Assembly: GCA_030149205.1 (NCBI GenBank)
Contig: JASBSB010000003.1
Span: forward strand, 248,001 to 312,000
Reading direction: 5' to 3'
Length of the DNA: 64,000 nt
Source of the DNA: Candidatus Heimdallarchaeota archaeon
GTDB lineage: Archaea > Asgardarchaeota > Heimdallarchaeia > Heimdallarchaeales > Kariarchaeaceae
A program made the position numbers and the translations under genes. A model generated the notes under the pieces. That model had not been told where the DNA came from, did no database searches, and was given only the letters and a program-made list of their open reading frames with translations. Position 1 is the first letter of the stretch. Each line of letters begins with the position of its first letter. This document shows, one piece after another, positions 1 to 8,820 of the stretch.

Positions 1-453
1 CTGTTTCCCAATAGATCCAAGTTCGTAATGAACCTTTCTACCTACTTTGGTTGCCTGAACTAGTCCAGTTTTTTCGAGTCGAGAAATGTGATGCCTTATA
101 GTATCATGATGGAATTCAAGATCTTCTGATATTTGTGTTTGATAACATCCCGGATTGTTTATGACGTATTCAAAGATTTTTTGTGTTAGGTCATTTCGTA
201 ATACAACAAATGCTTTTTCAATTTCTGAATTTCTTAACGCAGTTGAAAAAAAAACACGTTTTCCAGCAAATCTCATAGTTTTAACTAATCCCGCATCAGC
301 TAATTTCTTTAAATGCCATGAAACTGTTCCGTGAGGAAGCTCTAACTCAGATGCAATCTCAAAAAAATATGAACCTGGTGATTCTGAGATAATCTGATAA
401 ATTTTCCTTCTCAGAGGATGCATCAACAATACAGCACGCTTTTCTTTTCCCAT
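1..453 (-). CDS. Tandem winged-helix (ArsR-like) transcriptional regulator, 3' end beyond window
   Basis: The minus-strand frame is open from an ATG at 453 to the window edge (151 codons), so the C-terminus is missing. Two winged-helix units are visible: residues ~5-75, with a recognition helix around LPHGTVSWHLKKL and a wing around GKRVFFS, and residues ~85-148, with HHDTIRHHISRLEKTGL and GRKVHYEL. This double ArsR-like arrangement is common in archaeal DNA-binding repressors. A GGAGAA motif lies 7 nt upstream of the ATG. A nine-A run inside the gene does not break the frame. No Cys/His metal-sensing cluster is seen, so the signal it senses is unknown. It diverges from the MCP-like gene, with 237 bp between them. 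Confidence 0.85.
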   Translation of the reverse strand, partial: MGKEKRAVLLMHPLRRKIYQIISESPGSYFFEIASELELPHGTVSWHLKKLADAGLVKTMRFAGKRVFFSTALRNSEIEKAFVVLRNDLTQKIFEYVINNPGCYQTQISEDLEFHHDTIRHHISRLEKTGLVQATKVGRKVHYELGSIGKQ

Positions 454-690
454 CAGACTATTCTCCTAAATAAAAGAAACAAGAGTTTCTAAATAAAATT
501 ACACCTAATTCTTTTTAAGGTTTCATAATATTCTGTAAACTAAATATAAATTGAAAATTTTTAATAAATTTTTAAATTAACTAAATATTAGATTAACTTT
601 TGATTAAGGATAATTCTGTTCTGACGGAAATTCAATAATAGATTTGAAAATCGATGAGTTTATAGGGATTTAATTTATTTATATTATGAA
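454..690. other. Divergent intergenic region, AT-rich, no gene
   Basis: This gap separates the divergent winged-helix regulator and the MCP-like gene. It is strongly AT-rich and has several TATA-like stretches, for example around 540-600 and 670-685 (taatttatttatatta). The latter is close to the downstream ATG and could be that gene's promoter if its mRNA is leaderless or nearly so. No RNA gene, repeat or small ORF is recognised. Confidence 0.5.
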
Positions 691-1719
691 ATGGTGTCGA
701 GTTTAAACGAGTTGTTAAGTCTCCTTCTGTTTGGGTCAGTAGCACTTTTGTTAGCCGTTATTCTAATTTTCTTTTTATCACTCATGATTAGACGTACATT
801 TCTAACTAAAATGATCAGGAATAATTTGATTTGGGTTCTCATTATAATTTTTATATCTCATGGGACTATTGCGTTTCTTGAAGTTTCAAATATTCTAACT
901 GGAAATATCGTCTATTTTATAGAACCGATTACAATATTTGTTCTGATTACTTTAAAACTCTTAATTTTCTCAGATTTAAAAATTTTTAATGAAAGTCTTG
1001 TGAATATTATAGAAACTCAAGATGCGATTCTAAATAATAACTATGGAGCATCGAATTGGAAGAACATCCTCTACCAGGGTGAGTTAAAGTTAATCAAAGA
1101 AAATCTTAGTCTTATTTCAAATAAAATAAGGGAATCACGTGTCGATGAAAGTTTTTTTATTGAAAGGTTTACTCAGTTGGTAGGAACTTTTTCTAACGAG
1201 CTAAAAGAATTGTTAAACGAGTACAATTATATTTCAGAGTCTATAATTGAGTTAGAAACTATCCGAAGTTCAAATCGAACCTTTTGGGAACAAATTAATG
1301 AAACCTTAAAACATCAACAGGGAGTAATTTTGTCCTCTTTAAACCAAATGGAAAATGCGAGCTCATTAGTAAATACCTTAACAGACCAAATAAGTTTGGT
1401 TTCGATCAACGCATCGATTGAATCAGCAAAGGTAGGAGAACTGGGAGAGGGGTTCAACTTAGTTGCGGAAAATATTCGAGACTTATCTGTGAGGTCCAGA
1501 GATTCATCTGAAGACCTCAACTCTCGGGTGAAAGACCTAACTTCAGAACTTTTAATTGATCAGAAAGAAATATTTGACAAGGTGAAGAAGATTAACGTGT
1601 TTTTTGAAAGAATGGATGAGATATTGACATCAATAGGTAACCTGACAACACTTATTGGTTCATTTGTAATGCAATTAGATGATTATCAAATTCGCTCTGA
1701 GAAACTCCAAAGTATTTGA
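691..1719 (+). CDS. Membrane protein with a methyl-accepting chemotaxis-type signalling hairpin
   Basis: This 342-residue protein has about three N-terminal transmembrane segments (roughly residues 8-31, 43-60 and 74-93) followed by a long cytoplasmic coiled coil. Residues ~230-270 read like the conserved tip of the MCP signalling domain: ISLVSINASIESAK, then GEGFNLVAENIRDLS. That is the hairpin which docks CheA/CheW in chemoreceptors. No HAMP or periplasmic sensor domain is visible and the coiled coil is short. No che genes are present in the window. It may be a reduced transducer or a scaffold using the MCP fold. The ATG at 691 follows an AT-rich promoter-like stretch. Confidence 0.75.
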   Translation: MVSSLNELLSLLLFGSVALLLAVILIFFLSLMIRRTFLTKMIRNNLIWVLIIIFISHGTIAFLEVSNILTGNIVYFIEPITIFVLITLKLLIFSDLKIFNESLVNIIETQDAILNNNYGASNWKNILYQGELKLIKENLSLISNKIRESRVDESFFIERFTQLVGTFSNELKELLNEYNYISESIIELETIRSSNRTFWEQINETLKHQQGVILSSLNQMENASSLVNTLTDQISLVSINASIESAKVGELGEGFNLVAENIRDLSVRSRDSSEDLNSRVKDLTSELLIDQKEIFDKVKKINVFFERMDEILTSIGNLTTLIGSFVMQLDDYQIRSEKLQSI

Positions 1720-1808
1720 TAAATTAGAAAATTAATATTAAAACCTACCAACTAAAATAATTCTACCTATAAAAAACATTTAATGAACTGTAAATTTGAT
1801 TAATATTG

Positions 1809-2915
1809 ATGAGAATCATTAGAAGATTAGATCCTTTTCAGACCTATCTGAATAATGAGAATATCCTAGTTGGGATAGAGACCTATTTTTCATCTAATCG
1901 AGATAAGAGGCCAAGGGAATTCACTCAATCAAAAAATCAGTACTCACCCAAAAGCCCTCCACCCTCATCTTCAGAAATGGCTGTTGAGAGTGTCTTATAT
2001 AAGGTTTTTATTGGAGAGGAAAAGGGGGTTTTTGTAAGTGATGATCAAGAGTTTTTTGGAAACCCGTTCAAGAACAAAGCGCCAACAATCATTTCGCATA
2101 AAAACAGAAAAGCTTTGACTTTTCTAAACAAGTATTCCGTCTTTGATCCACTTTCGAACAATGAAAACAAAGGTGTGATGTTAGTTTCTGTTCAATTTCA
2201 ACCAGTTATTTATCCTAGAGAGGCATCGGGTAACCTTAAATGGTTGCTTCTTTCAATGAAAAATGCTATAATAGGAATCTTAGAAGATTCTAAAGACAAA
2301 TTTGATGTGCTTAATTTTTTAAATGTCGGACCAAAAAGTGGTTCAAGTGTTAAATTTTTACATTCTCAGACCTATATCTTTCAACAGAAACCCAGAACAA
2401 GGGGACATTTCAGAAATGCCTTTTATCAGGCCTTCAATCAAAATCCAAAATGTGTTGCTTGTACAATTGTTGATCAGAGGAAAATTGAAACTATTTATGG
2501 AGAATCTGTTAATTACGAAACGTTAATTTTGAATGAGACGTCTAACTTTATCTCATATTTTGCATACTGCCCATTAAGACTGGGACAGATAAGAATAATC
2601 CCAAAACATCACTTAAAAAATGTGACAGAGATATCAAATGAAATGTTTCTAGAATTAGGTTTGCTAATTGAGGAGAGTGATTTAACAATTCATAATTTTG
2701 GCATGAAATTAGGATTTCGCTTGAAAGACAGATCAATAGTTTTTCGAGAATCATACAGTGAGAATCAAGATTTTCATCTTTTGGTTGATGTTCTACCTTT
2801 TTGGCCTTTGGGGAGTGTTGAACTACTTGACTCCATTAATTCCTATTCTATAACCCCTGAACATATTAAACTGTTTTTAAGAGAACATAAGTTGTCAATG
2901 AAGCGAAATGACTGA
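1809..2915 (+). CDS. GalT-like (HIT superfamily) nucleotidyltransferase-related protein, partly degenerate
   Basis: About 368 residues. The middle resembles the N-terminal half of galactose-1-phosphate uridylyltransferase: FLNVGPKSGSS followed by LHSQ near residue 185. This keeps the nucleophile-type His and the following Gln, but the first His of the usual HPHxQ is Phe. A second half begins at CVAC (~215-218), has a PLRLGQIRIIPKHH strand-helix, and ends with FHLLVDV where GalT-like proteins have HxHxx, then a PEHIKLFLRE tail like the GalT C-terminus. Adenylyl- or uridylyl-transferase activity cannot be assumed. A TTG three bases upstream also opens the frame, but ATG at 1809 is preferred. 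Residues 35-57 look disordered. Upstream of psmB in the same direction. Confidence 0.55.
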   Translation: MRIIRRLDPFQTYLNNENILVGIETYFSSNRDKRPREFTQSKNQYSPKSPPPSSSEMAVESVLYKVFIGEEKGVFVSDDQEFFGNPFKNKAPTIISHKNRKALTFLNKYSVFDPLSNNENKGVMLVSVQFQPVIYPREASGNLKWLLLSMKNAIIGILEDSKDKFDVLNFLNVGPKSGSSVKFLHSQTYIFQQKPRTRGHFRNAFYQAFNQNPKCVACTIVDQRKIETIYGESVNYETLILNETSNFISYFAYCPLRLGQIRIIPKHHLKNVTEISNEMFLELGLLIEESDLTIHNFGMKLGFRLKDRSIVFRESYSENQDFHLLVDVLPFWPLGSVELLDSINSYSITPEHIKLFLREHKLSMKRND

Positions 2916-2983
2916 AAAGACTTTATCCTATCCCTAGTACTCAGTCATTTTTAAGTAAGATACAAAGATAAATTAGGTCAAAG

Positions 2984-3670
2984 ATGAATAACGTTAAACC
3001 TACTAACAAGTTCCCGGATTATCTCAATCCCTCTGAACCAATCCATGGAACTACTACTGTTTCCTTACGATACAAGGATGGTGTCCTCATTGCAGCGGAT
3101 AACCGTGCTTCTGCAGGATACATGGTTGCTTCACCTCGTGCTAAGAAACTTCATGTATTAGCAAAGAGTACAGCTATGTCAATTGCAGGAATGGTATCAG
3201 ATGCCCAATACTTAGTTCAATTATTGAGAGCTGAAATTAATCTGTTTGAGTTAAACAGAAACAGACCTATGCCAACAAAAATGATTGGTAACCTGCTTGC
3301 ATCAGTGATGTATGGTCAATACAGAAGTTTTATGCCATATTACGTGGGACCTATTTTAGCTGGTGTTGATGAAGAGGGTAAATATGTATTTAGTATGGAC
3401 CCATCAGGTTCAATTACGAATGAACCATTTACCTCAACTGGATCTGGCTCTCCATTTGCTCTTGGTGTATTAGAAGCCATGTTCGAGGAAAACATGACTG
3501 AAAAACAGGCAAAGAAAGTGATTTTGCTCGCTCTAAGGTCTGCAATTAAGAAAGACATCGCAACTGGTGATGGAATTGACTTATTAGTCATAACATTAGA
3601 TGGTATTAAGAAAGTAAACCTTGATGAAATCAAGACCATCTTAGGGGATAAATACCCATTCCCACAATAG
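2984..3670 (+). CDS. psmB: 20S proteasome beta subunit
   Basis: This is the catalytic subunit of the archaeal 20S proteasome, an N-terminal nucleophile threonine protease in the inner rings. The 228-residue precursor has a 22-residue propeptide ending at Gly22. Cleavage exposes Thr23 in GTTTVSLRY. The partner residues are present: Asp39 (D17 of the mature enzyme) and Lys55 (K33). The SGSGSPFALGVLE and GDGIDLLVITLDG segments match the family. It is 16 bp upstream of psmA and transcribed with it, so the two ring types are probably co-expressed. Only one beta gene is in the window. Confidence 0.97.
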   Translation: MNNVKPTNKFPDYLNPSEPIHGTTTVSLRYKDGVLIAADNRASAGYMVASPRAKKLHVLAKSTAMSIAGMVSDAQYLVQLLRAEINLFELNRNRPMPTKMIGNLLASVMYGQYRSFMPYYVGPILAGVDEEGKYVFSMDPSGSITNEPFTSTGSGSPFALGVLEAMFEENMTEKQAKKVILLALRSAIKKDIATGDGIDLLVITLDGIKKVNLDEIKTILGDKYPFPQ

Positions 3671-3686
3671 GAGTTGAAAAAGTTAT

Positions 3687-4373
3687 ATGTTACCTACAGG
3701 CGCATCAATGGGATACGATAGAAGTTCCACTATGTACTCCCCAGACGGGAGAATCATTCAAACTGAATATGCAAGAAATGCCATGCGAAGAGGATCAATT
3801 AGCATTGCTCTCAAATCAAAAGCTGGAGTTGTACTAGCTGGAGAAATGAGGGTGACTGATTTCGACATTCCAAATCATAAGATATCAAAAGTTGATGAAC
3901 ATTTCTCTGCAATTTTCGCAGGATTTGCCGCAGATGGTAGATTGCTTATAAACAGGGCTAGAGTTGAGGCTCAGATCCATAAAATGACTTATGGGACTCC
4001 AGCTGATATTGGTTATATTGCGACAAAATTAGCAGATTATGCTCATATGTACACACAGCAAGGTGGTTTAAGGCCTCTTGGAATTGGACTACTACTAGGT
4101 GGACTTGATTATAATGGTCAACCTACCATCTATTACGTATATCCTGGTGGTGGATTAACAGAAACTAATGCAAAAGCAATTGGCTCAAATGATTCTGCTG
4201 CGATGGAGTACCTCAAAAGCAATTATAAAGAGGATTTAACTCTTGAAGAGCTCATTGAACTTGCAAAAAACACCATTAAAAATTCATCAGAAGGGATTAC
4301 CGATGAATTGATTGAAGTTTGGTCTATCGAAGCCTCTGAAAGCAATATCCCAACTGTTGAACAAGTATACTAA
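3687..4373 (+). CDS. psmA: 20S proteasome alpha subunit
   Basis: This subunit forms the outer ring of the 20S proteasome, which gates substrate entry and receives the C-termini of regulatory ATPases. It has 228 residues. The alpha signature is clear near the N-terminus: GYDRSSTMYSPDGRIIQTEYA (about residues 9-29), the H0 helix and gate region. The usual RPxGxGLLLGG core follows at ~128-138. ATG at 3687 gives a short gate segment (MLPTGASM). An internal ATG at codon 8 is possible but would remove part of the gate. In many archaea psmA follows the RNase P / eL15 cluster. Here it pairs with psmB and that cluster lies 29 kb away. Confidence 0.97.
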   Translation: MLPTGASMGYDRSSTMYSPDGRIIQTEYARNAMRRGSISIALKSKAGVVLAGEMRVTDFDIPNHKISKVDEHFSAIFAGFAADGRLLINRARVEAQIHKMTYGTPADIGYIATKLADYAHMYTQQGGLRPLGIGLLLGGLDYNGQPTIYYVYPGGGLTETNAKAIGSNDSAAMEYLKSNYKEDLTLEELIELAKNTIKNSSEGITDELIEVWSIEASESNIPTVEQVY

Positions 4374-4420
4374 ATTTATTTTGAAAAGATCGAAGTTAAC
4401 TCTTGTAAATTTCTTTGATA

Positions 4421-4428
4421 TTATATAT
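4421..4428 (+). promoter_or_regulatory. TATA box for the OppF-type ATPase gene
   Basis: The sequence ttatatat lies 33-40 nt before the ATG at 4461, placing a transcription start about 10-15 nt before the start codon. This spacing supports the upstream ATG over the internal ATG at 4524. Confidence 0.5.
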
Positions 4429-4460
4429 GTATAGGGTTATAACAAACAACATTATTAAAT

Positions 4461-5639
4461 ATGTTTAAACTAAAATTGGAACAGAGGTTCCATAAATTGT
4501 CTTCATTCGAAAGCATAAAAGTAATGTCTCAAACAGATGTTGAGAAAATAGAAAAACCAACAACAGATCCAAAAGATATTGCTCCTGACGTTCAACTAAA
4601 GGTTGTAAACCTTAGAAAATACTTCCCAATTGAGGGTGGATTTTTATGGAAAAAGAAAATTGCAGATATCAAAGCTGTGGATGGTGTAACCTTCGAAGTT
4701 AAAAATGGAGAAACATTAGGATTAGTGGGAGAATCTGGATGTGGTAAATCAACCATTGCGAAAACACTTACCTTTTTACACAAACCCACTTCTGGTGAGG
4801 TTTGGTTTAGAACAGGTAGAGATGAAGAAATGATAGACCTGAGGGTACTTTCACCTAAGGCGCTCAGGGGAGTTGCAAAAGATTTGACAATGGTTTTTCA
4901 AGACCCAGCTGCTTCCCTTGACCCAAGGTATACTGTAATGCAGTCGGTCTTGGAACCCCTAGAAATTCATAACCAAGTGGATGATTCTGACAAATATGCT
5001 GTTGTGAGGTCAATTCTCCTTCAAGTTGGTTTATCTCCACATCATGCTTACAGATATCCCCATGAACTTTCAGGGGGTCAACAACAAAGAGTTGGAATAG
5101 CAAGAGCATTAACTTTACAACCGAGGCTGATCATTCTTGATGAACCTGTAAGTGCCCTTGATGTCTCCGTTAGAGCATCTATCATCAATCTATTAATAAA
5201 ATTACAAGATGAGTTAGGTTTCGCATATATTTTTATTGCCCATGACCTTTCAGTAGTACGAAAAATCTCACATAGAGTAGCTGTGATGTATCTTGGTAAA
5301 TTAATGGAGTTTGGTACTGTAGATGATGTTTATGATGATCCAATGCACCCATATACTCAGGCTTTAATGTCAGCCATACCCGTTGCAGATCCAACTGTGA
5401 AAAAAGAAAGAATTTTCCTGAAAGGTGAAGTTCCTACCCCAATTGATCCTCCAGTAGGTTGTAGATTTTGTACAAGATGCAGATATGTAAGGCAAAAATG
5501 TTATCTTGAAGAACCTGAACTGAAAGAGTATGACAACCACAAATTAGTAGCTTGCCATTTTGCAAGTGAAATTAAGGCGGGAACTCACGTCCTAGCCGAT
5601 GAATTGATTGATGCAGAAGAGTCAGTTGATGCATCTTAA
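4461..5639 (+). CDS. Oligopeptide/dipeptide ABC transporter ATP-binding protein, OppF/DppF type
   Basis: This is the ATPase of a peptide (or related solute) importer, acting on the inner face of the membrane. It has 392 residues with all nucleotide-binding motifs: Walker A GESGCGKST at ~90-98, signature LSGGQQQR at ~203, Walker B LIILDEP at ~224, and a switch His in IAHDLS. The C-terminal oligopeptide-transporter extension is present (HPYTQALMSA, then PVGCRFCTRCRY with several Cys). The N-terminus has a ~40-residue extension. A second ATG at 4524 would remove 21 residues. No permease, binding protein or second ATPase (OppD) is in the window, so it works with subunits encoded elsewhere. Confidence 0.93.
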   Translation: MFKLKLEQRFHKLSSFESIKVMSQTDVEKIEKPTTDPKDIAPDVQLKVVNLRKYFPIEGGFLWKKKIADIKAVDGVTFEVKNGETLGLVGESGCGKSTIAKTLTFLHKPTSGEVWFRTGRDEEMIDLRVLSPKALRGVAKDLTMVFQDPAASLDPRYTVMQSVLEPLEIHNQVDDSDKYAVVRSILLQVGLSPHHAYRYPHELSGGQQQRVGIARALTLQPRLIILDEPVSALDVSVRASIINLLIKLQDELGFAYIFIAHDLSVVRKISHRVAVMYLGKLMEFGTVDDVYDDPMHPYTQALMSAIPVADPTVKKERIFLKGEVPTPIDPPVGCRFCTRCRYVRQKCYLEEPELKEYDNHKLVACHFASEIKAGTHVLADELIDAEESVDAS

Positions 5640-5774
5640 GTTATGCCTACATATTTAATAACTCAGAATTTGAGAAATTTATGTGGATTTTACTTTGTAA
5701 AAAAATAATGAGCAATAAGAATTGACGCGAGGTGTAACATAAAGGCTTAAAGAATAATGAAAGCTTGAACTTTT

Positions 5775-7853
5775 ATGAATAGGATTGAGTCTCCAATTCA
5801 AGTTTTCACAAATTTGATCTCAATCCACACTGGGAAATATTTGCAGCAAAGAGATGAAGGATCAATTATCGATCTTGAGTATTGGGACAATTATAAAAGT
5901 CAAGTTTTTGAGGGAATTATTGGTCTTCTCAATTTCTCTCTCCAAATTTGGGAAAAAGAACTAGCGTTATTTACTGAGATTAAAGACCAAGGGAAAAAAA
6001 GTGAACTTCCTTTAAAATATATCAACAGAACGATTACAGACCTATTAGTTTTAGCATTGGTTTATAGCAACCTATTAGACGAAGATCCAGAGACACTTGA
6101 TTCAAAAGAGCAACTTACTAGGTATTTGTTGGTCGATAAACTAAATCAAATTTCTCAAAATTATTTTAACCCAATAATCCCACAGGAAGTCTTTTCTGAA
6201 ACGTACGAGCAAATCGGGGCTTTAAATAAAATCGTAAACTTGATAAATCTGCAATTTTTTTCAAATAACACTAAAGTACAACCCGAAACGATAACTCGAA
6301 ATCAAACTGCAGAACTAAGTAACTTTTTCACCAACATACTTATACCTTCAATTGAGAGAATTTCTAATCTGTGGTGGTGGGATGACCATTTAGCGAAATA
6401 CCACTTGTACTCATTAGCCAATCGGAAATTGCTTAGTGTATTTGAACTTCATCAGCAACCAGGAGACCTTGAAGGGACTAAGAACAAAATTCAATTTAAG
6501 TCTGAGGTGTACCCACTCTTAAACACACGGATGTATTATTCGTTAAGTCTCCACACATTAAACACATCCATCAAATTCATTACAAAGGGTAAATTTGAAA
6601 AAGGGTTGAGATTACTCCAAGACTCTGAAGACTTTTGTAGAATTATTCTTCATAATATTGTCGAGCAACCACCCCATAAAATCGAGGATTTGTTAAGCTA
6701 TAAATTATTATTTAATAGGATAAAATTTCTTATCTATCTTGGGAATTCATCTGTAATCCTCTCAAAAATTTTCCATTCATTAGATGATAGAATGAAAATT
6801 AAAGAACTTTTACAAGAACTTAAGGCATTAGAAAACGAACATTCTGTATATTCATATCTTGGAATGGTGATTGAAAACTCCTTTATTAGCACCGCTAAAT
6901 TACTTGAAGTTAGAATTGAAAAGAATCAAAAAGTGAGGATTAGGTTTAATGAGATTACTTTTCCAATAAATGGGTTATCTAATTCTATATATGAAAAACT
7001 TCACCAATATATAGAAATCATGAGAACAATCAGTTTTGATGACATTGCTTCTGTTAAAATATTATTTCAAATTCAAAAGGAGCTAATAGAATTAGATGAG
7101 GTAATTTGCTTCTTACCATCTGAACTTGATAAAAGAAATGTACTAATAACCTCGGCAAAGGGGTTACTCCATGTCATTAATTCGTTGGTTGAATATTCTC
7201 GAGCTTTAAATCAGACCTCATATTTAGATTCTTTCTTATATCAGCTCAAAGCAACTGGATTATTGAATCAAATTCAAGAAAACTCACTAACACATCTTGA
7301 AGATATAACACAAATAAACACAGCTATTATTACTAAAACCAAACTAAGTGAAATAATTTTAATCAGGGACTTAGCGATTTACAAGTTTCAACATCAAACA
7401 ATACGTGAGTGGAACTCTGTTTGCAACCTCCTATCTAACATAGAGCTGAGTAAATTAACATTTATAGATAACCTGAAAAAATCTCAAGTTGAGTTTTTTA
7501 ACTTGTTACAGATGATTAATCAAGAGGAATTAAATGAACCAAAAAAGGAGGAAATTCCAAATATTATCATGAGGATATATGATTTAGCTACCCAGTTTTT
7601 AATAATTACAAAACTCGAAGTTCCAAGACAAAACTTGAAATCTAAGCTTAAAGTCGTTGAAAATAATGTATTTCAACTCAGCCAGGAATTAGAAAATCAA
7701 CCAATTGAATTTTCTCAAATCAGAGAACATGTATATAAATTTGGAATTGAACTCCAGGAGATTTCGAATAATCCCTCCAGAATAGATCTATTATCTTTAG
7801 AGTTCTTTATAGGTGTTATTGAAGCTATTTTATCATTGCTTGATCTGTTGTAA
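5775..7853 (+). CDS. Large all-helical protein of unknown function
   Basis: I do not recognise this 692-residue protein. It has no signal peptide, no transmembrane segment and almost no Gly/Pro-rich loops. Nearly all of it reads as amphipathic helices rich in Leu, Ile, Asn and Glu, like a cytosolic helical-repeat or coiled-coil scaffold. A stretch around residues 262-290 (TKGKFEKGLRLLQDSEDF) is weakly TPR-like. No catalytic motif is apparent. It is monocistronic, and its stop codon shares a base with the 3' end of the convergent tRNA-Thr gene. Confidence 0.7.
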   Translation: MNRIESPIQVFTNLISIHTGKYLQQRDEGSIIDLEYWDNYKSQVFEGIIGLLNFSLQIWEKELALFTEIKDQGKKSELPLKYINRTITDLLVLALVYSNLLDEDPETLDSKEQLTRYLLVDKLNQISQNYFNPIIPQEVFSETYEQIGALNKIVNLINLQFFSNNTKVQPETITRNQTAELSNFFTNILIPSIERISNLWWWDDHLAKYHLYSLANRKLLSVFELHQQPGDLEGTKNKIQFKSEVYPLLNTRMYYSLSLHTLNTSIKFITKGKFEKGLRLLQDSEDFCRIILHNIVEQPPHKIEDLLSYKLLFNRIKFLIYLGNSSVILSKIFHSLDDRMKIKELLQELKALENEHSVYSYLGMVIENSFISTAKLLEVRIEKNQKVRIRFNEITFPINGLSNSIYEKLHQYIEIMRTISFDDIASVKILFQIQKELIELDEVICFLPSELDKRNVLITSAKGLLHVINSLVEYSRALNQTSYLDSFLYQLKATGLLNQIQENSLTHLEDITQINTAIITKTKLSEIILIRDLAIYKFQHQTIREWNSVCNLLSNIELSKLTFIDNLKKSQVEFFNLLQMINQEELNEPKKEEIPNIIMRIYDLATQFLIITKLEVPRQNLKSKLKVVENNVFQLSQELENQPIEFSQIREHVYKFGIELQEISNNPSRIDLLSLEFFIGVIEAILSLLDLL

Positions 7854-7925
7854 GCCATAGGCGAGACTCGAACTCGCGACATTCAGATTACGAATCTGAC
7901 GCTCTACCAGCTGAGCTACTATGGC
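7853..7925 (-). tRNA. tRNA-Thr (anticodon CGU)
   Basis: The minus strand folds into a complete cloverleaf: acceptor GCCATAG/CTATGGC, D arm GCTC...GAGC, anticodon stem TCAGA/TCTGA with loop TTCGTAA (anticodon CGT, reads ACG), variable loop ATGTC, and T arm GCGAG-TTCGAGT-CTCGC. There is no intron and no encoded CCA. The base after the acceptor stem is T, matching the U73 discriminator expected of archaeal tRNA-Thr. That base lies inside the stop codon of the convergent 692-residue gene. Confidence 0.96.
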
Positions 7926-7945
7926 ACAAGATAAATCTATATACC

Positions 7946-7956
7946 ACAAATATAAT
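7946..7956 (-). promoter_or_regulatory. TATA box for tRNA-Thr
   Basis: On the minus strand the sequence reads attatatttg, centred about 26 nt upstream of the tRNA 5' end at 7925. This is the expected archaeal TATA distance. Confidence 0.5.
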
Positions 7957-7980
7957 TGTATTCTTACTAACAAGTTCTTG

Positions 7981-8736
7981 TTAGCCTTCTAGGTAAATTT
8001 TATCAGAAATATTCGTTTGATTTTGAAGGGATTGGGATAATTTTATTGGGTCAATCTCTTCTATGTTGCCTTCAACCAATCTATAAATCCTATCTGCTCT
8101 CTGTGCCACACTCATATCGTGGGTGACCACAATTAATGTTGTGTTATTGGTTCTGTTTATTGACTCTAATATCTCCATAATTGAACGCCCTGTTTCAGGG
8201 TCTAAACTTGCAGTAGGTTCATCTGCCAATATAATTTTTGAGTTTGCAGCAATCGCTCTTGCAATAGCCACTCTTTGCTTTTCACCACCAGATAATTCTT
8301 CCGGTTTTTGAAATGCCTTATCAGCCAACCCTAGGTCTTTCAAGATCCTTAGAATAATCGTTCCACGATTTTGACTTGGAATTTTCTTTAATAGCAAAGG
8401 GAGTTCAACGTTTTGATAGGCTGTTAGCACTTCAAGCAGGTTATGTCCTTGATAAATAGTTGATACAATATCACGTCTGTATTCCGACAAATGTTTCTCT
8501 GATATTGAGGATATTTTTTTATCATAAATTTTAACCTCTCCCGATTGAGGTTTAATTGAAGCAGACAGTAATGATAAAAGACTCGTTTTACCTGATCCAG
8601 ATTCACCAATTATACTTACAAATTCACCCTCATCTATTTTGAGGTTGACGTTCCGAAGTATCGGTTTGAGCTTTCCTCCCCTTTTATACCCAAATGATAC
8701 TTCCTCTAAAGTAATTTGTTCATTAAAGGGAGGCAC
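7981..8736 (-). CDS. ABC transporter ATP-binding protein, LolD/MacB (FtsE-like) type
   Basis: This 251-residue ATPase belongs to the family that drives lipoprotein-release or macrolide-type exporters and related mechanotransmission complexes. It has Walker A GESGSGKTS at ~44-52, Q-loop YQGHNLL at ~95, signature LSGGEKQR at ~148-155, Walker B IILADEP at ~168-174 and switch His206 in VVTHD. The start is GTG at 8736 with no in-frame ATG nearby. No permease partner with an extracellular MacB domain is adjacent, so the exported substrate cannot be inferred. It lies 55 nt upstream of tRNA-Thr on the same strand. Confidence 0.9.
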   Translation of the reverse strand: MPPFNEQITLEEVSFGYKRGGKLKPILRNVNLKIDEGEFVSIIGESGSGKTSLLSLLSASIKPQSGEVKIYDKKISSISEKHLSEYRRDIVSTIYQGHNLLEVLTAYQNVELPLLLKKIPSQNRGTIILRILKDLGLADKAFQKPEELSGGEKQRVAIARAIAANSKIILADEPTASLDPETGRSIMEILESINRTNNTTLIVVTHDMSVAQRADRIYRLVEGNIEEIDPIKLSQSLQNQTNISDKIYLEG

Positions 8737-8820
8737 CTTAATAAATTATTAATTTTTAACAGTTATAAACTATTGCAAATCTCTTCTCATAACTGATAAA
8801 TTATATTTCTGATAGGTTAA

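Noticed and set aside
240..260. Nine-A run that could signal a frameshift in the winged-helix regulator
   Set aside because: The frame stays open through it, and both winged-helix units read continuously.
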